Below are positions 21,243 to 31,622 of a stretch of DNA of 64,000 nt, piece by piece (position 1 is the first letter of the stretch; every line of letters begins with the position of its first letter). The notes under the pieces are model-generated. The model was not told where the DNA came from, searched no databases, and saw only the letters and a list, made by a program, of their open reading frames with translations. The stretch comes from Ophiobolus disseminans (lineage: Eukaryota; Ascomycota; Dothideomycetes; Pleosporales; Phaeosphaeriaceae): the NCBI GenBank assembly GCA_010093685.1, contig MU006236.1, forward strand, positions 711,068 to 775,067, given 5' to 3'. A program made the position numbers and the translations under genes.

Positions 21243-22853
21243 ATGGGTAGTACAGTTATCTCAAAACTTACGTCACAACTCCCTGCTATCGCTTCCATCT
21301 TGCAGTCGAGCGGCACACCCGGCCTCTCAGTTGGTGTCTTTGATCATGGTCGTACCATCTTTACTCGTCACTTCAGCAAAAATGCTAGCTCTGACACACC
21401 CAACGACGATACGGTGTACTACATGGCCTCTCTCAGCAAGCTTTTAGCAATTTGTGCTGTGGCAACGCTGGTAACTGATGGGGTCCTCGATTGGGATGTA
21501 ACAATCAGAGAATACTTGCCTACCTTCCAGCAACGCAAGGATGATATTGGGATTAAGGCGACACTGAGGGACTTTGCATCGAATCGTACTGGTCTTGCTA
21601 ATCCGACCTTCTTCTGGGGCCAGCAAAATGGAGAGACTGTAATTGACAAGCGGGATTTTGTTAAAACAGCTACGGTCATTGAGGCGCACAAGGCCTTTCG
21701 ATCCGCGTTTGTGTATTCGAACTGGAATTATATTCTGATACACACGATCGTAGAGCAAGTCACCGGGAAGTCATTTGACGAGGTCATGCAGGCCAGAATT
21801 CTCTCTCCCCTTGGACTGAGTCGTACCACTTTCGAGCTTCCAGTATCTAGCAATTTTGCTGCGCCATACGCAGTTCAAGACGATAGAAATCATTTCAGAA
21901 TTCCAACAAGCACCTACATCTCGGAAACAGGTCTCTCTGCGGTGGGAGGTGGGAAGAGTACCTTGTCTGAAATGATGTTAATATACTCGGCTCTTCTCTC
22001 CGCGTACGCTTATCAAAGAAAGAACCAAGTAGATGTTACGCCGGACTCGCCCTTCACTCATCTCCGTACGATAATGAAACCCCATATTGCCGTGGACCCA
22101 TCCAAACCAAAAACGTCGCAGATGTATTGTCTTGGCATATACCGTACTGAGCTACCGGGAAATCTCTCTATTGCTAGCCTCAATGCTATGCTATTGCGCA
22201 AAGAGACGCCCCTCTTCGGACTCGATCTCTCGGGAACAGAGGTCTATCATCACACTGGAAATCTGCCGGGGTACTTTCACAGCATGTATCTGCTACCAGA
22301 TACGCACAGTGGCGTTGTATGCTTGTCGAATGCAACGCCACTCATGGACCCAACAGACTTTAGTGCCCAGCTTCTTCTTGGCGCATTATTGGGTTCTCGA
22401 ACTATTCCCGACTTTGCCTCTGTCGCGCTTGTAGCAAGATCAAATCAGTTGGGATGGTATGCGAGGTTGATCAAGTACCTGCAAGTTAATCGAACGGACA
22501 AACCACCCACACTACCGCTTACCTCGTACTCTGGCGCCTACGCCAATCGCGCGAACACTCTCGTGCTCGAAGTTTCTGCTGTTGAACAAGGACTTCACGT
22601 CTTTGTTCGAGGCCGACCTTCAACTACGTATCAGCTTCTTCCGTGGGACGGCGATACGTTCTACTGGGAGGCGAATCGAAATAAAGAAGTCTGTGAGAAA
22701 GCGATGTGGCCTATTCCGTCACCACAGTGGCATTTGATCACATTTTGTCTGGGGCAACGGGAAGTAGAGACTTTGAAGTGGCAAGTTGATCCAATGGCTG
22801 GTGGACCTGACGCGTTCCAGCGACAAGACGAAGCAAGATGTACCAAACTGTAG
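21243..22853 (+). CDS. serine beta-lactamase-like / penicillin-binding-fold hydrolase
   Basis: Single exon, 536 residues. The class C beta-lactamase/esterase motifs are complete: SLSK (Ser63, Lys66) in YYMASLSKLLA, Y-S-N at 158-160 (FVYSNWNY), and H-T-G at 337-339 (VYHHTGNLPGY). The C-terminal 120 residues form a separate beta-rich region, as in many fungal members. There is no signal peptide (MGSTVISKLT), so it is probably cytosolic. Fungal relatives include acyltransferases and esterases of polyketide pathways (LovD-type) and many uncharacterised hydrolases. The neighbouring P450 and reductases make a small-molecule role plausible, but that is inference. An upstream frame from 21053 is not needed. 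Confidence 0.88.
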   Translation: MGSTVISKLTSQLPAIASILQSSGTPGLSVGVFDHGRTIFTRHFSKNASSDTPNDDTVYYMASLSKLLAICAVATLVTDGVLDWDVTIREYLPTFQQRKDDIGIKATLRDFASNRTGLANPTFFWGQQNGETVIDKRDFVKTATVIEAHKAFRSAFVYSNWNYILIHTIVEQVTGKSFDEVMQARILSPLGLSRTTFELPVSSNFAAPYAVQDDRNHFRIPTSTYISETGLSAVGGGKSTLSEMMLIYSALLSAYAYQRKNQVDVTPDSPFTHLRTIMKPHIAVDPSKPKTSQMYCLGIYRTELPGNLSIASLNAMLLRKETPLFGLDLSGTEVYHHTGNLPGYFHSMYLLPDTHSGVVCLSNATPLMDPTDFSAQLLLGALLGSRTIPDFASVALVARSNQLGWYARLIKYLQVNRTDKPPTLPLTSYSGAYANRANTLVLEVSAVEQGLHVFVRGRPSTTYQLLPWDGDTFYWEANRNKEVCEKAMWPIPSPQWHLITFCLGQREVETLKWQVDPMAGGPDAFQRQDEARCTKL

Positions 22854-23526
22854 AGTGTGGGTACAAGCAAATGTAGAGAAACTTGGAGTCATTGCATCAG
22901 ACTCAACTACGACAGGGAACTCACCGCAGTGATTCAACACGCCCCATGGAAGTTCTCAGGGTCTTGGCCGTCGCTCCTTTAATCTTTCATCATGGTATTA
23001 CACATTGGGTGAGATCAAGGTGAACTGGACACAATCAAGACCACCTATTCAAAGAGATTTTGATGCCAAATACAACAATACTTTGTTGCCCGTTTTTGCA
23101 CGAGTGCGGTATAGACTTAGGTCAAACTCACCGATGGTAAGATGCCTTTTATGCCAAATGGTCTAATTGCGATGCAATAGAGTCCGCGCCGCTCGGATGC
23201 ATGCATGTGAATGACACACCTAGGCAGGTATCATGCAGGGTGCCCCTCGAATATGCACTCCATGTGTCCACCGCAGTTTGACCCCACCGAGGCTGTCCGT
23301 GGCGTTCGGTCACGGGGCGCTGCAATACGGCGCAGCAAGATCTTTCGTTATAAGATGCGCATTCGGGGAGACTGCCTGGGCTTGAGGCAGTGCACCCGAG
23401 GAAAGTCAATCACTTCGCAGTTTGTTTAATACAAAGGATTTCGTCTTCATATATGCGTGATTTGTTCCTCTTTCCCCAGCTTGTGTGCATTCGCAACAAG
23501 GCCCCGCAACGCGACTGCCCGTGCAG
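22854..23526. other. intergenic, about 0.67 kb
   Basis: Between the hydrolase and the P450, same strand. Short overlapping frames only. Probably terminator and P450 promoter. Confidence 0.5.
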
Positions 23527-25232
23527 ATGGGCGTTCTTATTTTACTCGCAATTAGCTCTTTCTTCAGCTATGTAAGTTGGAGTTCGGAAGTAAGAATGTA
23601 CCTACTTACCTGCCTTCAAGATCTTCGCTACCGCTATCTACAATCTCTTCTTCCATCCGCTGGCTTATCTTCCCGGCCCGTTCCTATGTCGCGTATCCGC
23701 CTTGCCGTCATTCTACCATGCAGTCAAACGAGATCGTCATGTTTGGTTCTGGCAGCAGTTCCAGTTGTATGGCGGCAAGGTTCGTGCGGCGCCAAACTTG
23801 GTGGTCTTCAACTCCCCTGATGCATACAACTCCATCTATTCGCACAAAGCAAACGTAAAGCGATCCAAGTTTTACGATACCTGGTCTCGAAATGCAGATG
23901 ACATCAACGCATTGATGACATCTGACGTTGAGCTCCATGCTCGGAAAAGACGGCTTCTGAATCTGGCGTTCACTGACCATTCAGTAAAGGCTGCGGGTCC
24001 TTTCATAGCGAAGCACACCGATCGATGGAATGAGCTCTTGCTCGACTCAGAGAAGAGTGATGATGGATGGTCCTCCCCTCGGGATGTATCGACGTGGGCT
24101 ATGTACCTCGTTTTTGACATCCTGATGGATTTGTGCTTTGGGGCCTCCACGGACACCAAAGAACCTGGAGACAACCCGTTGAAAAAGGTGCCACTGGCCT
24201 TTGATGACTTCGTCACCTACAACTATCCAGTAAGTAAACAAGCTTGCCCTTGAACCCATTGGCCAACGCTAATGCAACATGGAGATAACCAAAACGCCAT
24301 TCCTTAACTTTCTGGTATGGATGAAACCTCGTGGTCTGGACAACCTCCTTGAACTGGTAATTCCTCAAACGATCAAAGACCACTACGCGTTTGTTGAAGA
24401 CGTGGTCACAGAGCGCCTGCGAGAGCAGCGGAAACGTGAGATAGAGAATACACCCATCGGAAGGGAGGACATGCTTCACTTCCTGTGCAGCGCCAGGGAT
24501 CCTGAAACTGGCGAGCCAGCCTTTGGACTGAAAGACCTGCTGGCAGAAGCCAATCTACTTATCATGGCAGGCTCAGATACTACATCCATCACTATCAGCA
24601 GCTTGTTCTTTTACCTTACGCACAACCGACGCGCCTATCTGAAACTGGTCAAAGAAATTAGAGGTATCTTCAGAAGTCCCGAGGATATCGTCCATGGACC
24701 TAAGTTATCGACTAGCTGCAAGTACTTGCGAGCTTGTATCGACGAGACTTTGCGTCTCGCACCGGCAGGCCCGAGCGAACTACCAAGAGAGATATTGTCG
24801 GGGGGTACAACCATTGACGGGGAGCATTACCCAGCTGGCGTCATCGTCGGTACACCTAATTGGGCTATGGGTCGCAACGAAGAGCACTATGGGGACGCAT
24901 ACACATTCAGGCCCGAGCGATGGATCGTATCAGATGAGCTAGAGTCACTCAATACCGAGGAGGATGTGCGCAAGCTCAAACGTGGACTCCATACCTTCCT
25001 CAAGGGACCTGGAGACTGTGTCGGACAAAAGTTGGCCATGCTGCAGATGTCCATCGTTGTTGCCAGGACGCTGTGGCGTATGGATGTGAGACTGGCTCCG
25101 GGTACGGATGTAGGTGCAGGACATACGAAGCTGGGCTGGGGGTTGAGGGATCCTAGGCAGTATGTCTTAGCTGATGCTTACATAGCGTTGCACCAGGGAC
25201 CTGTGGTGCAGGTTAGAGCACGTCAAGACTAA
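23527..25232 (+). CDS. cytochrome P450 monooxygenase
   Basis: Three exons: 23527-23571, 23621-24229, 24285-25232; introns of 49 and 55 nt, both phase 0; about 533 residues. Splicing joins a hydrophobic N-terminal anchor (MGVLILLAISSFFSY) to IFATAIYNLFFHPLAYLPGP, the fungal anchor plus proline-rich hinge. I-helix AGSDTTS, ExxR (ETLR) and the PERF-type RPERW are present. The heme loop reads FLKGPGDCVGQ: the Cys and both Gly are kept but the usual Arg two residues before the Cys is Gly. It would be an ER-bound, CPR-dependent oxidase. The substrate is unknown; the location next to two reductases and a hydrolase suggests small-molecule tailoring. An upstream ATG at 23485 is possible but would spoil the anchor start. 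Confidence 0.9.
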
Positions 25233-25785
25233 TTTATGAGGGATGATGTACCAGAGGATGCCCTAAGTGTCCTAGTAGAGACAGTATAGCCTGGGATTTA
25301 TGACATCTGTGTAGCGAGTGTGCAAACTCGGAACCACAATCTTACCTCCAATCCATCCCGTCTTCATTCCAACAAGCTTCCCCAACACCACCACCGCCAA
25401 TCTGAAACACCGCACACCAGCCATCTCATCTCTCAACAACATCACTGCATCCACGATGCCCATTTTCATCTTCCATAACGCGAGGCACTATAATAATCTC
25501 CCCGATCCCAGTTGCTCGTCCCGCGTCGGCAGATTTCGCTTGCTCCGAGAGGACAAACCCCGGTAGTGCGGGAAGTTTGAAACGCAGAATCTGGGGTGCA
25601 GCGACCCCTGTGCAATTTGGTATAGTATATCCAACGCTGCTATTGAGAAACGCTAGGATGAAATTTGAGATGAGTGGAGAGGTGGCGAGTGTGGTGAGAG
25701 GATATAGGGCTTGTGAGTGTAGGAATTGGATGCAAGATCTTTGTCGCTCGTTACCACCGCCTTCGTTTCTTGTCGCTCCTTCAAA
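25233..25785. other. intergenic, about 0.55 kb
   Basis: Between the P450 and the DUF1996 gene. Overlapping short frames on both strands; nothing supported. Confidence 0.5.
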
Positions 25786-27112
25786 ATGTTTTGGTCCCGT
25801 GGATATGCATTCGTCGTTCTCGCAGCGGTCGCGCAGGCCGATAAGATGGTATGTTCTGGGTGTAGGAATGCGAGAATGGGTCTGACAGGAAATAGCTTCG
25901 CTTCTCATGCTCTGGACTCGTTACTGATCGCCTTGACCCGTGAGTGCTTCCAAGGACATACGCTTTCGAGATGTCGGCTAACAGAAGTTTGAAAGCGTTG
26001 TCCAGCCAGCTCAGAGTCCATCACAGCACTTGCATCAGGTAAGACTATTCTAGAAATCTTCTGACAGATACCGACTGACGTTTCACAACTAGATCGTTGG
26101 AGGCGTGAGTATTAGCGTTGGGCAAGCAGCTTCATGATTGAGCCATGTTGATTAATACAGGATGCCTTCAATGTGACCATGGACGTAAAGACCTACGACA
26201 TACCCAAAGAATCCTCATGCACGACATGCACCTTCACCGAAGACTTCTCAGACTACTGGACACCCGTCATGTACTTCCGCGCACGCAATGGGACGTTCAA
26301 GCGTGTCCCACAGATGGCGAATCAAGGCTTCAATGGCGCTGTAAGATGTCTCGCTTCTTCCAATCTTCGGTGACTGACTTCAACACAATAGAACGGCGGT
26401 ATGACAGTCTACTACGTTACTCCCGACGATGCCTCCGTTAACATCACTGCGTTCGCCCCGGGTTTTCGCATGGTCGTCGGCGATCCAAACAAGCGCAAAG
26501 CAGGCGGATTCAACGGCGGCATGACGCAGTACCGATGCTACACGGGCAAGAACTTCACTCCAAACCCTTTTGGTGTATCTTCCAACGACACAGACACATT
26601 TCCCAAGGGATACTGCGCTGGTGGCGTTCGAGTCGCAGTGTTCTTCCCCACATGCTGGGATGGCAAGAACCTTGACAGCGCGAACCACATGTCGCATGTC
26701 ACGTTTGGATATAACGGCTGCCCGGCATCGCATCCTGTGCGCTTGCCGCAGGTGTTTCTCGAGACGGTGTGGGATACGGGTGTGTTTCCGCAGTCGGAGT
26801 GGCCGACTGATGGGAGTCAGCCGTTCGTGTGGTCGCAGGGTGATGCAACGGGTTACGGACACCATGCGGATTATGTGTTTGGGTGGCAAGGAGACTCTCT
26901 CCAGCGCGCAATGGATGCGAGGTGTGATTTCGGAGGCTGTACGCAGTTGAAGACACAGAGGTTCGCGGAGGGGAACAAGTGTGTGCTGCCGCCTGTTGTG
27001 AAGGAGGAGACGGAAGGATGTAAGTTGTTCTGGATGATGCTTTAGTGTTGAAGGAGTGACTGACGATGCGCTAGGGCTGGCAACCTTGCCAGGTAACAGG
27101 ACGGTAAACTAA
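25786..27112 (+). CDS. DUF1996 secreted protein
   Basis: Six exons: 25786-25848, 25985-26038, 26093-26104 (12 nt), 26161-26340, 26392-27019, 27075-27112; 324 residues. The first exon encodes a signal peptide (YAFVVLAAVAQA). Joined exons 2 to 4 read SQHLHQ-IVGG-DAFNVTMD, the His-containing start of DUF1996, followed by CTTCTFTEDFSDYWTP, a MTVYYVTP segment, FPTCWDGKNLDSANHMSHV and CPASHPVRLPQ, all typical of this family. The end GWLATLPGNRTVN is recovered by the last splice. DUF1996 proteins are secreted and widespread in fungi; their biochemical role is not established. There is no WSC domain or GPI tail here, so this is a short soluble version. Confidence 0.88.
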
Positions 27113-27603
27113 TTTAAGCAATCCCCTTAGGACCGGGTGATTGACGGCATGTGGAGGTGGAAGTTCGATTGGGAAGTGCCTGATAACGGAGTGCTGATAT
27201 GGTGTCGGAGGAGGGATGCAGATGGATTACATCATGCTGGCCAGACAACAGGTCTGGATCGTTGCGCAAAGTCAAATAAATCAACTAGCCACACGAACAC
27301 AATGAAAAACGTGACTTGTCGTGAAGTTGTTGATAAAATGCGGTGAAGCTAGAATGGATGGCTTCGGCGGGCCGGTACGTCATGCAGGGATCGCCGCTAA
27401 CGCCTCGGCTCCCAAAGTTTGGGGTTTGGGAGACGAAGCTCTTCCTTCTACCAACTTTCTTCCAACCTCGCACAACATTTCGCACGTCTATGAACATACC
27501 TTGCTCAAATCGCATACAACTAGCAAGCTTCCCATAGGATTTACCTGTATATTACAAACTCTTATAGTCGCTACACAGGCCGAGCGGCCCTTTGGCTCCT
27601 AAG
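27113..27603. other. intergenic, about 0.49 kb
   Basis: Between DUF1996 and YAF9 genes, same strand. No supported feature. Confidence 0.5.
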
Positions 27604-28536
27604 ATGCCCGCGCCCGCCGCGAACAAGCGCGTCAAGGTGCGCACACCATGTTTCTGCCATACTTTGCACATACTAACCACGCGCAGAACAAGCGCATAAG
27701 TCGGAACATAAGTACGAAAAGCCCACACGTGACGTTGTTCTTTACTGATTGCCTTCCCAGTAATCGGCTCAGAGGCATGGCTGCTGCCCCCGATAGGCCA
27801 CCCCGATCGCCCCAAGAACGTGCCCGAGGACCATACCAAGCGCTGGACCGTCTACGTCCGTCAACCCGAAGGCGACCCAGCGCTCACGACATGGCTCAAC
27901 AAGGTGCAATTCAAGATCTTCAACACCTACGAGAACCCACTGCGGACATGCGAGAGCCCGCCCTTCGAAGTTACGGAAACCGGCTGGGGAGGCTTCAGCA
28001 TCGACATCCGATTGCACTTCCAGCCCATATCTGGCGAGAAGGCGCAATACCGGCAGCACTTCCTGCAGCTGGAGAAATACGGCGACGACAAGATGCAGGC
28101 GGAGCAAGACAGGACGGGCTGTGTGCGGTCAGAGTTCCTGGAGGTGGTCCAGTTTAACGAACCGACCGAAGCGCTCTTTGAGGCTCTCACTGCAGAAGAC
28201 CAGTGGAACTACCTCATTCCTGCTGGTAAGGGCGGCTCAAAGAAGGCTTCCCTCAACGCCAATGGCCGACTGAAGCGTGGCCTTCCAAACGGCGAGCGTA
28301 GCGCACAACTACCTGAGAAAGGGGCCGAGAACCCACCTTTCAGTCAGGATCACGAGACCGCCCTCATGGACTTGCTCAAGGCCAAGCTTGAAGAGGTCGA
28401 TAAGGAGTACGAGAAGGAAACGAAGAAGCGAGAAGAGGTCGAGAATAGGCTGAAGGCTCTGAGGAGCGAAATGGGTCACGAAGCCTCGCAGCAAGCAGCA
28501 CAACAAGCCAGTGGTGACAGGAGTCGACGGAGGTGA
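27604..28536 (+). CDS. yaf9: YEATS-domain chromatin reader YAF9
   Basis: Exons 27604-27636, 27687-27711 and 27761-28536, with introns of 50 and 49 nt; 277 residues if it stops at 28536. The joins give NKRISRNIIIGSEAWLL, the YEATS entry. The YEATS fold follows with HTKRWTVYVR, FEVTETGWGGFSIDIRLHF and the acyl-lysine pocket aromatic residues; a C-terminal coiled coil (about 225-265) is Lys/Glu-rich. YAF9 is a shared subunit of the NuA4 acetyltransferase and SWR1 remodeller and binds acetylated or crotonylated H3. The stop at 28534 overlaps a GTGAGA donor, and coding-like text resumes after an acceptor at 28603, so a longer C terminus ending at 28861 is possible. Confidence 0.9.
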
Positions 28537-29391
28537 GAGGGTGGCAGATGGCATTGGTGTGTACACTTCATGTTCACACTTCATGCTAGCACCATATTCT
28601 CAGCAGTGAGACGATACGGGACTCGCCACAGGAGCCTGTCATTGCTACTTCACTCAAAAAGGATGAGAAGAAGACCAGCAGCAAGAACAATCATACAAGT
28701 CCACTGGGTGCGGAACAGCACATTGCAGCCCTGGAAGGGCTTTTGTGAGTGGCACGCTGACATTGCTCTTAGAGCTGTCAAGAAAGAAAGAAAGTGTTTC
28801 TTCCATGGAATTGGCGCGACTGCAGCAAATAGACATATCAGATTTTGCGAATCCCACATAGCTCGAGATTGAGGTGCACATAGACCTTTCAGGCGTTTGG
28901 CGTTCTAGTTGGGATAGGCGAAAGCCCTGGGTTCTCTCAAACTTAACTTCTGGTGTCCAGAAAACATGTCCATAGATATCTGTATCTCTATATGTATCAT
29001 CACCCTGGAGCTCGTCACAATCGTTAAAAGGAGCAGAACGATTCTTTGACCCATGTAACCTTGGTGTGTAGGCCTCACACGTTGGGCAAAGGTGCGTAGG
29101 TAACCACATTAACCCTCGGTTCTAGCGACAATGGTCCTGATAGGGTTGATTCGACCACTGCAACCTCAGAGTGGTGTTATTAGGCTCACTTGGTTGGCAG
29201 GGGCTATAAAGCGTCACAGCAACGCAAGACACGCTCGATGAGCTCGATCGGTTGACACGAGTGTTCTATCGTACGCAAGAGTTGGCAAGGCCTGAAGAAA
29301 TTGTGAATTATGTAGAAATGCCTGTCCCGATCGGCGTTATACGAAAGTCTAATATAGTCTAATATGCTAATCCGCAGCTTATATAATAACT
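28537..29391. other. intergenic or possible extra YAF9 exons, about 0.85 kb
   Basis: 28604-28744 reads in frame with YAF9 after a 71-nt GT..AG intron; a further 3' piece to 28861 would need a very short intron of about 38 nt. The minus-strand frame 28654-29109 covers the same bases. From 28862 to 29391 nothing else is seen. Confidence 0.4.
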
Positions 29392-30414
29392 CTACTTGTG
29401 TCGGCGGAAGGCAGCGAAAGGAGGAAAGAAGTAAGCAGGATGGAAGACGGCAAGGGCGAAGCATGCAATCGCAAGCATCCTATCATTGCGTTAGTAATGT
29501 CATACGAAACGGCTGGGCATAACTCACATTCCGTCAAGCAGCAAGAACTCCTTCTCGTTACGCATCAGCGCGTTGCCCCATCCACCAGCCATCTCAGGCA
29601 AACGATAGATGCAACGGATAAGCACCGTGACATAAGCCAGGGAAACCATGATTGCGAAGACCTTGATCTTCCACAAAGGAGTCGCGCCCTGCTCCTTGTC
29701 GACGTGGTATGCGCTCTTCTCAGCAGCGTGGCGCGCGGCGGCACCCTTCTTGTAACGGATGACGTATACCAGAATGAGAAGACCACACACAGCCATCGTG
29801 ACGACTTGGAACGCGATACCGGCAACGATCATTTTGTTGCCACCGTCGATAAGCTTTGCGTTCTTTGTTCCTCCTGCTGCAGCCAGGCCACCTCCAATGC
29901 CCTGGAGCACCATGGAGCCGAAATCGCAGCCAACAAAGATCCAGGGATAGAGGCGGGCCTTGATGAGCGAGTACTGAGGTCCACAGTATAGAACGAAGTG
30001 CTTCAGAGTTAGGTAGATAGCCGCGGCAACGAAACTGGGTCCGAGGACGAGCGCGCAAATCTGCAGCTTGAAGCCACTCTCGCTCCAGGGGTTGCTGTTC
30101 ATCATCACACGGCCGATGTAGCCAACGCATTCGAGAAATGTGCCGATTCCAAGTGCGAGGGTATACGTCCAGGTCTTTGTCATTATGCCGATGACGAGCG
30201 AAGTGATGAACATGACTCCAAAGAACGCAGCGAGGAAGGCGTTCGCGCCCATATTAGGACGGTAGCCGTACAGCGTGGCCTCGACAGGACATTTGTCTGT
30301 GACTTCGAGACATTTCCTGAAGTCTCCCTTTGGTCGGTCTTCGGCGGCGAATGTGAGAGTGACGAGGCAGGCGATGGCCAGGAGGGAGGTGGTACGGCGC
30401 GTGTTGAAAAACAT
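29392..30414 (-). CDS. RTA1-like seven-span membrane protein
   Basis: Exons 30414-29528 and 29479-29392, with a 48-nt intron carrying an ACTAACG branch site; 324 residues. A hydrophobic leader is followed by seven predicted membrane spans. RTA1 hallmarks are seen: YGYRPNMGANAFLAAFFG, GTFLECVGYIGRVM, the LGPSFVAAAIYLTLKH segment, FVGCDFGSMVLQGIGGG and IRCIYRLPEMAGGW. The splice restores the final span (DGMMLAIACFALAVFHPAYFF). RTA1/RTM1 proteins of fungi confer resistance to 7-aminocholesterol or act in sphingoid-base and lipid movement at the plasma membrane. It is divergent from the Zn2Cys6 regulator at 31623. The molecular substrate is unknown. Confidence 0.9.
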
Positions 30415-31622
30415 CGTGTAAAGTGCAGCTCAAGTGAGCTTTGAACGAGAAGAGAACCAGAAAGAAGTATTAGAAGGGCTTGAGAGGTCTGAAATGTGGC
30501 CCCGAAGTGAAGAGTCGCAATCCGGCCCAAAACTCCCGGCGGCGCAAGCATCCTTTCATACCTGCCGTATGCGCCGTATCAGTCGCGCCCTGATGTGCAA
30601 GCGAGATCTCTAACCGATGTCCCATCTTCTCTCCCATGCCACATGATTGGGTCAACTCAGCGCAAGCGGGACGTCTGACATGATCTGGGCGTTTGGTGGC
30701 GTTGCGGCAGAGCGACATGCCGCGGTTCAACAACGGCTTGGGCTTAGTGGTTGCATTTTGCGTAGATATGATGCGTGCAAAATTGAGACTCCGTAGATGG
30801 TGACGGAGAGGAACCAAGTGCTTACTTGTAGCTTGGGAGTAGAGATCGAGGAAGCATTCGAAGCTCCATGGAAATGATCTCCCTCCGCGGAGTATGCGAG
30901 TCTATATTACTTTGAGCGTAGCTTACTTCGGGTCGTCAGCAATCCGAACTTCTGGCAAGGGGTCGGATAAACTTCCTCACCAACACCAACACATCTGCGC
31001 TGTTTCCATCCGTCTGTAACGATAATTTGGCGGCTTTCCACTTGTTTTGTAGAGCTTACAACTGGGTGCTGCATGAATTCATGTCCCATTACCTACCTAA
31101 GTAGAAAGCCTGTGTATTTGCACGTCACTATGAAAAATCGGAACCGGAAAAGCACACAACGCCAGATCAACACAGATTATTGCAGCAACGATACAGTTAT
31201 TCCTGGAACCGAATCATGCATTGTGAGTGTTGAAGATCCGGGCAGGCATCTAGATCGAGCAAGCGCGGATGGGACCCTTTCAAGAACATTTGAAACATCC
31301 GGAGGTCAACTCTCAAACATCTTTTTACACGGTATTGTCTACAGCCGCTAGTTGTTGACATTACATTAGCTTGGCAGTGATTTCGAGATCTCCAAGAAGT
31401 TCACGATGCATCACATGACGCTGGTCTTTCTTGCCGTTTTCGGCGCGTGCGGGGCTCAATCATGTGGACCTTTACGTCTGGTCGAAGACCGATAGCTAGC
31501 CCACAGAGTCCGATAGCGTGTGAACAAATTCAACCACTTCTCTTCCTCCGATATCAAACATACTGAATGGGTATCGCTGCAGTCGTCCGCTGTCGTGCCA
31601 CTCGCCTTACGACCTCAGTCCT
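30415..31622. promoter_or_regulatory. divergent intergenic region between RTA1 and Zn2Cys6 genes, 1.2 kb
   Basis: Long leader/promoter region for both genes. Frames at 30470-30817 and 31073-31351 have no motif. No defined operator could be read. Confidence 0.4.

Noticed and set aside
28654..29109. 151-codon minus frame
   Set aside because: Overlaps the better-supported possible YAF9 extension on the plus strand and has no motif.
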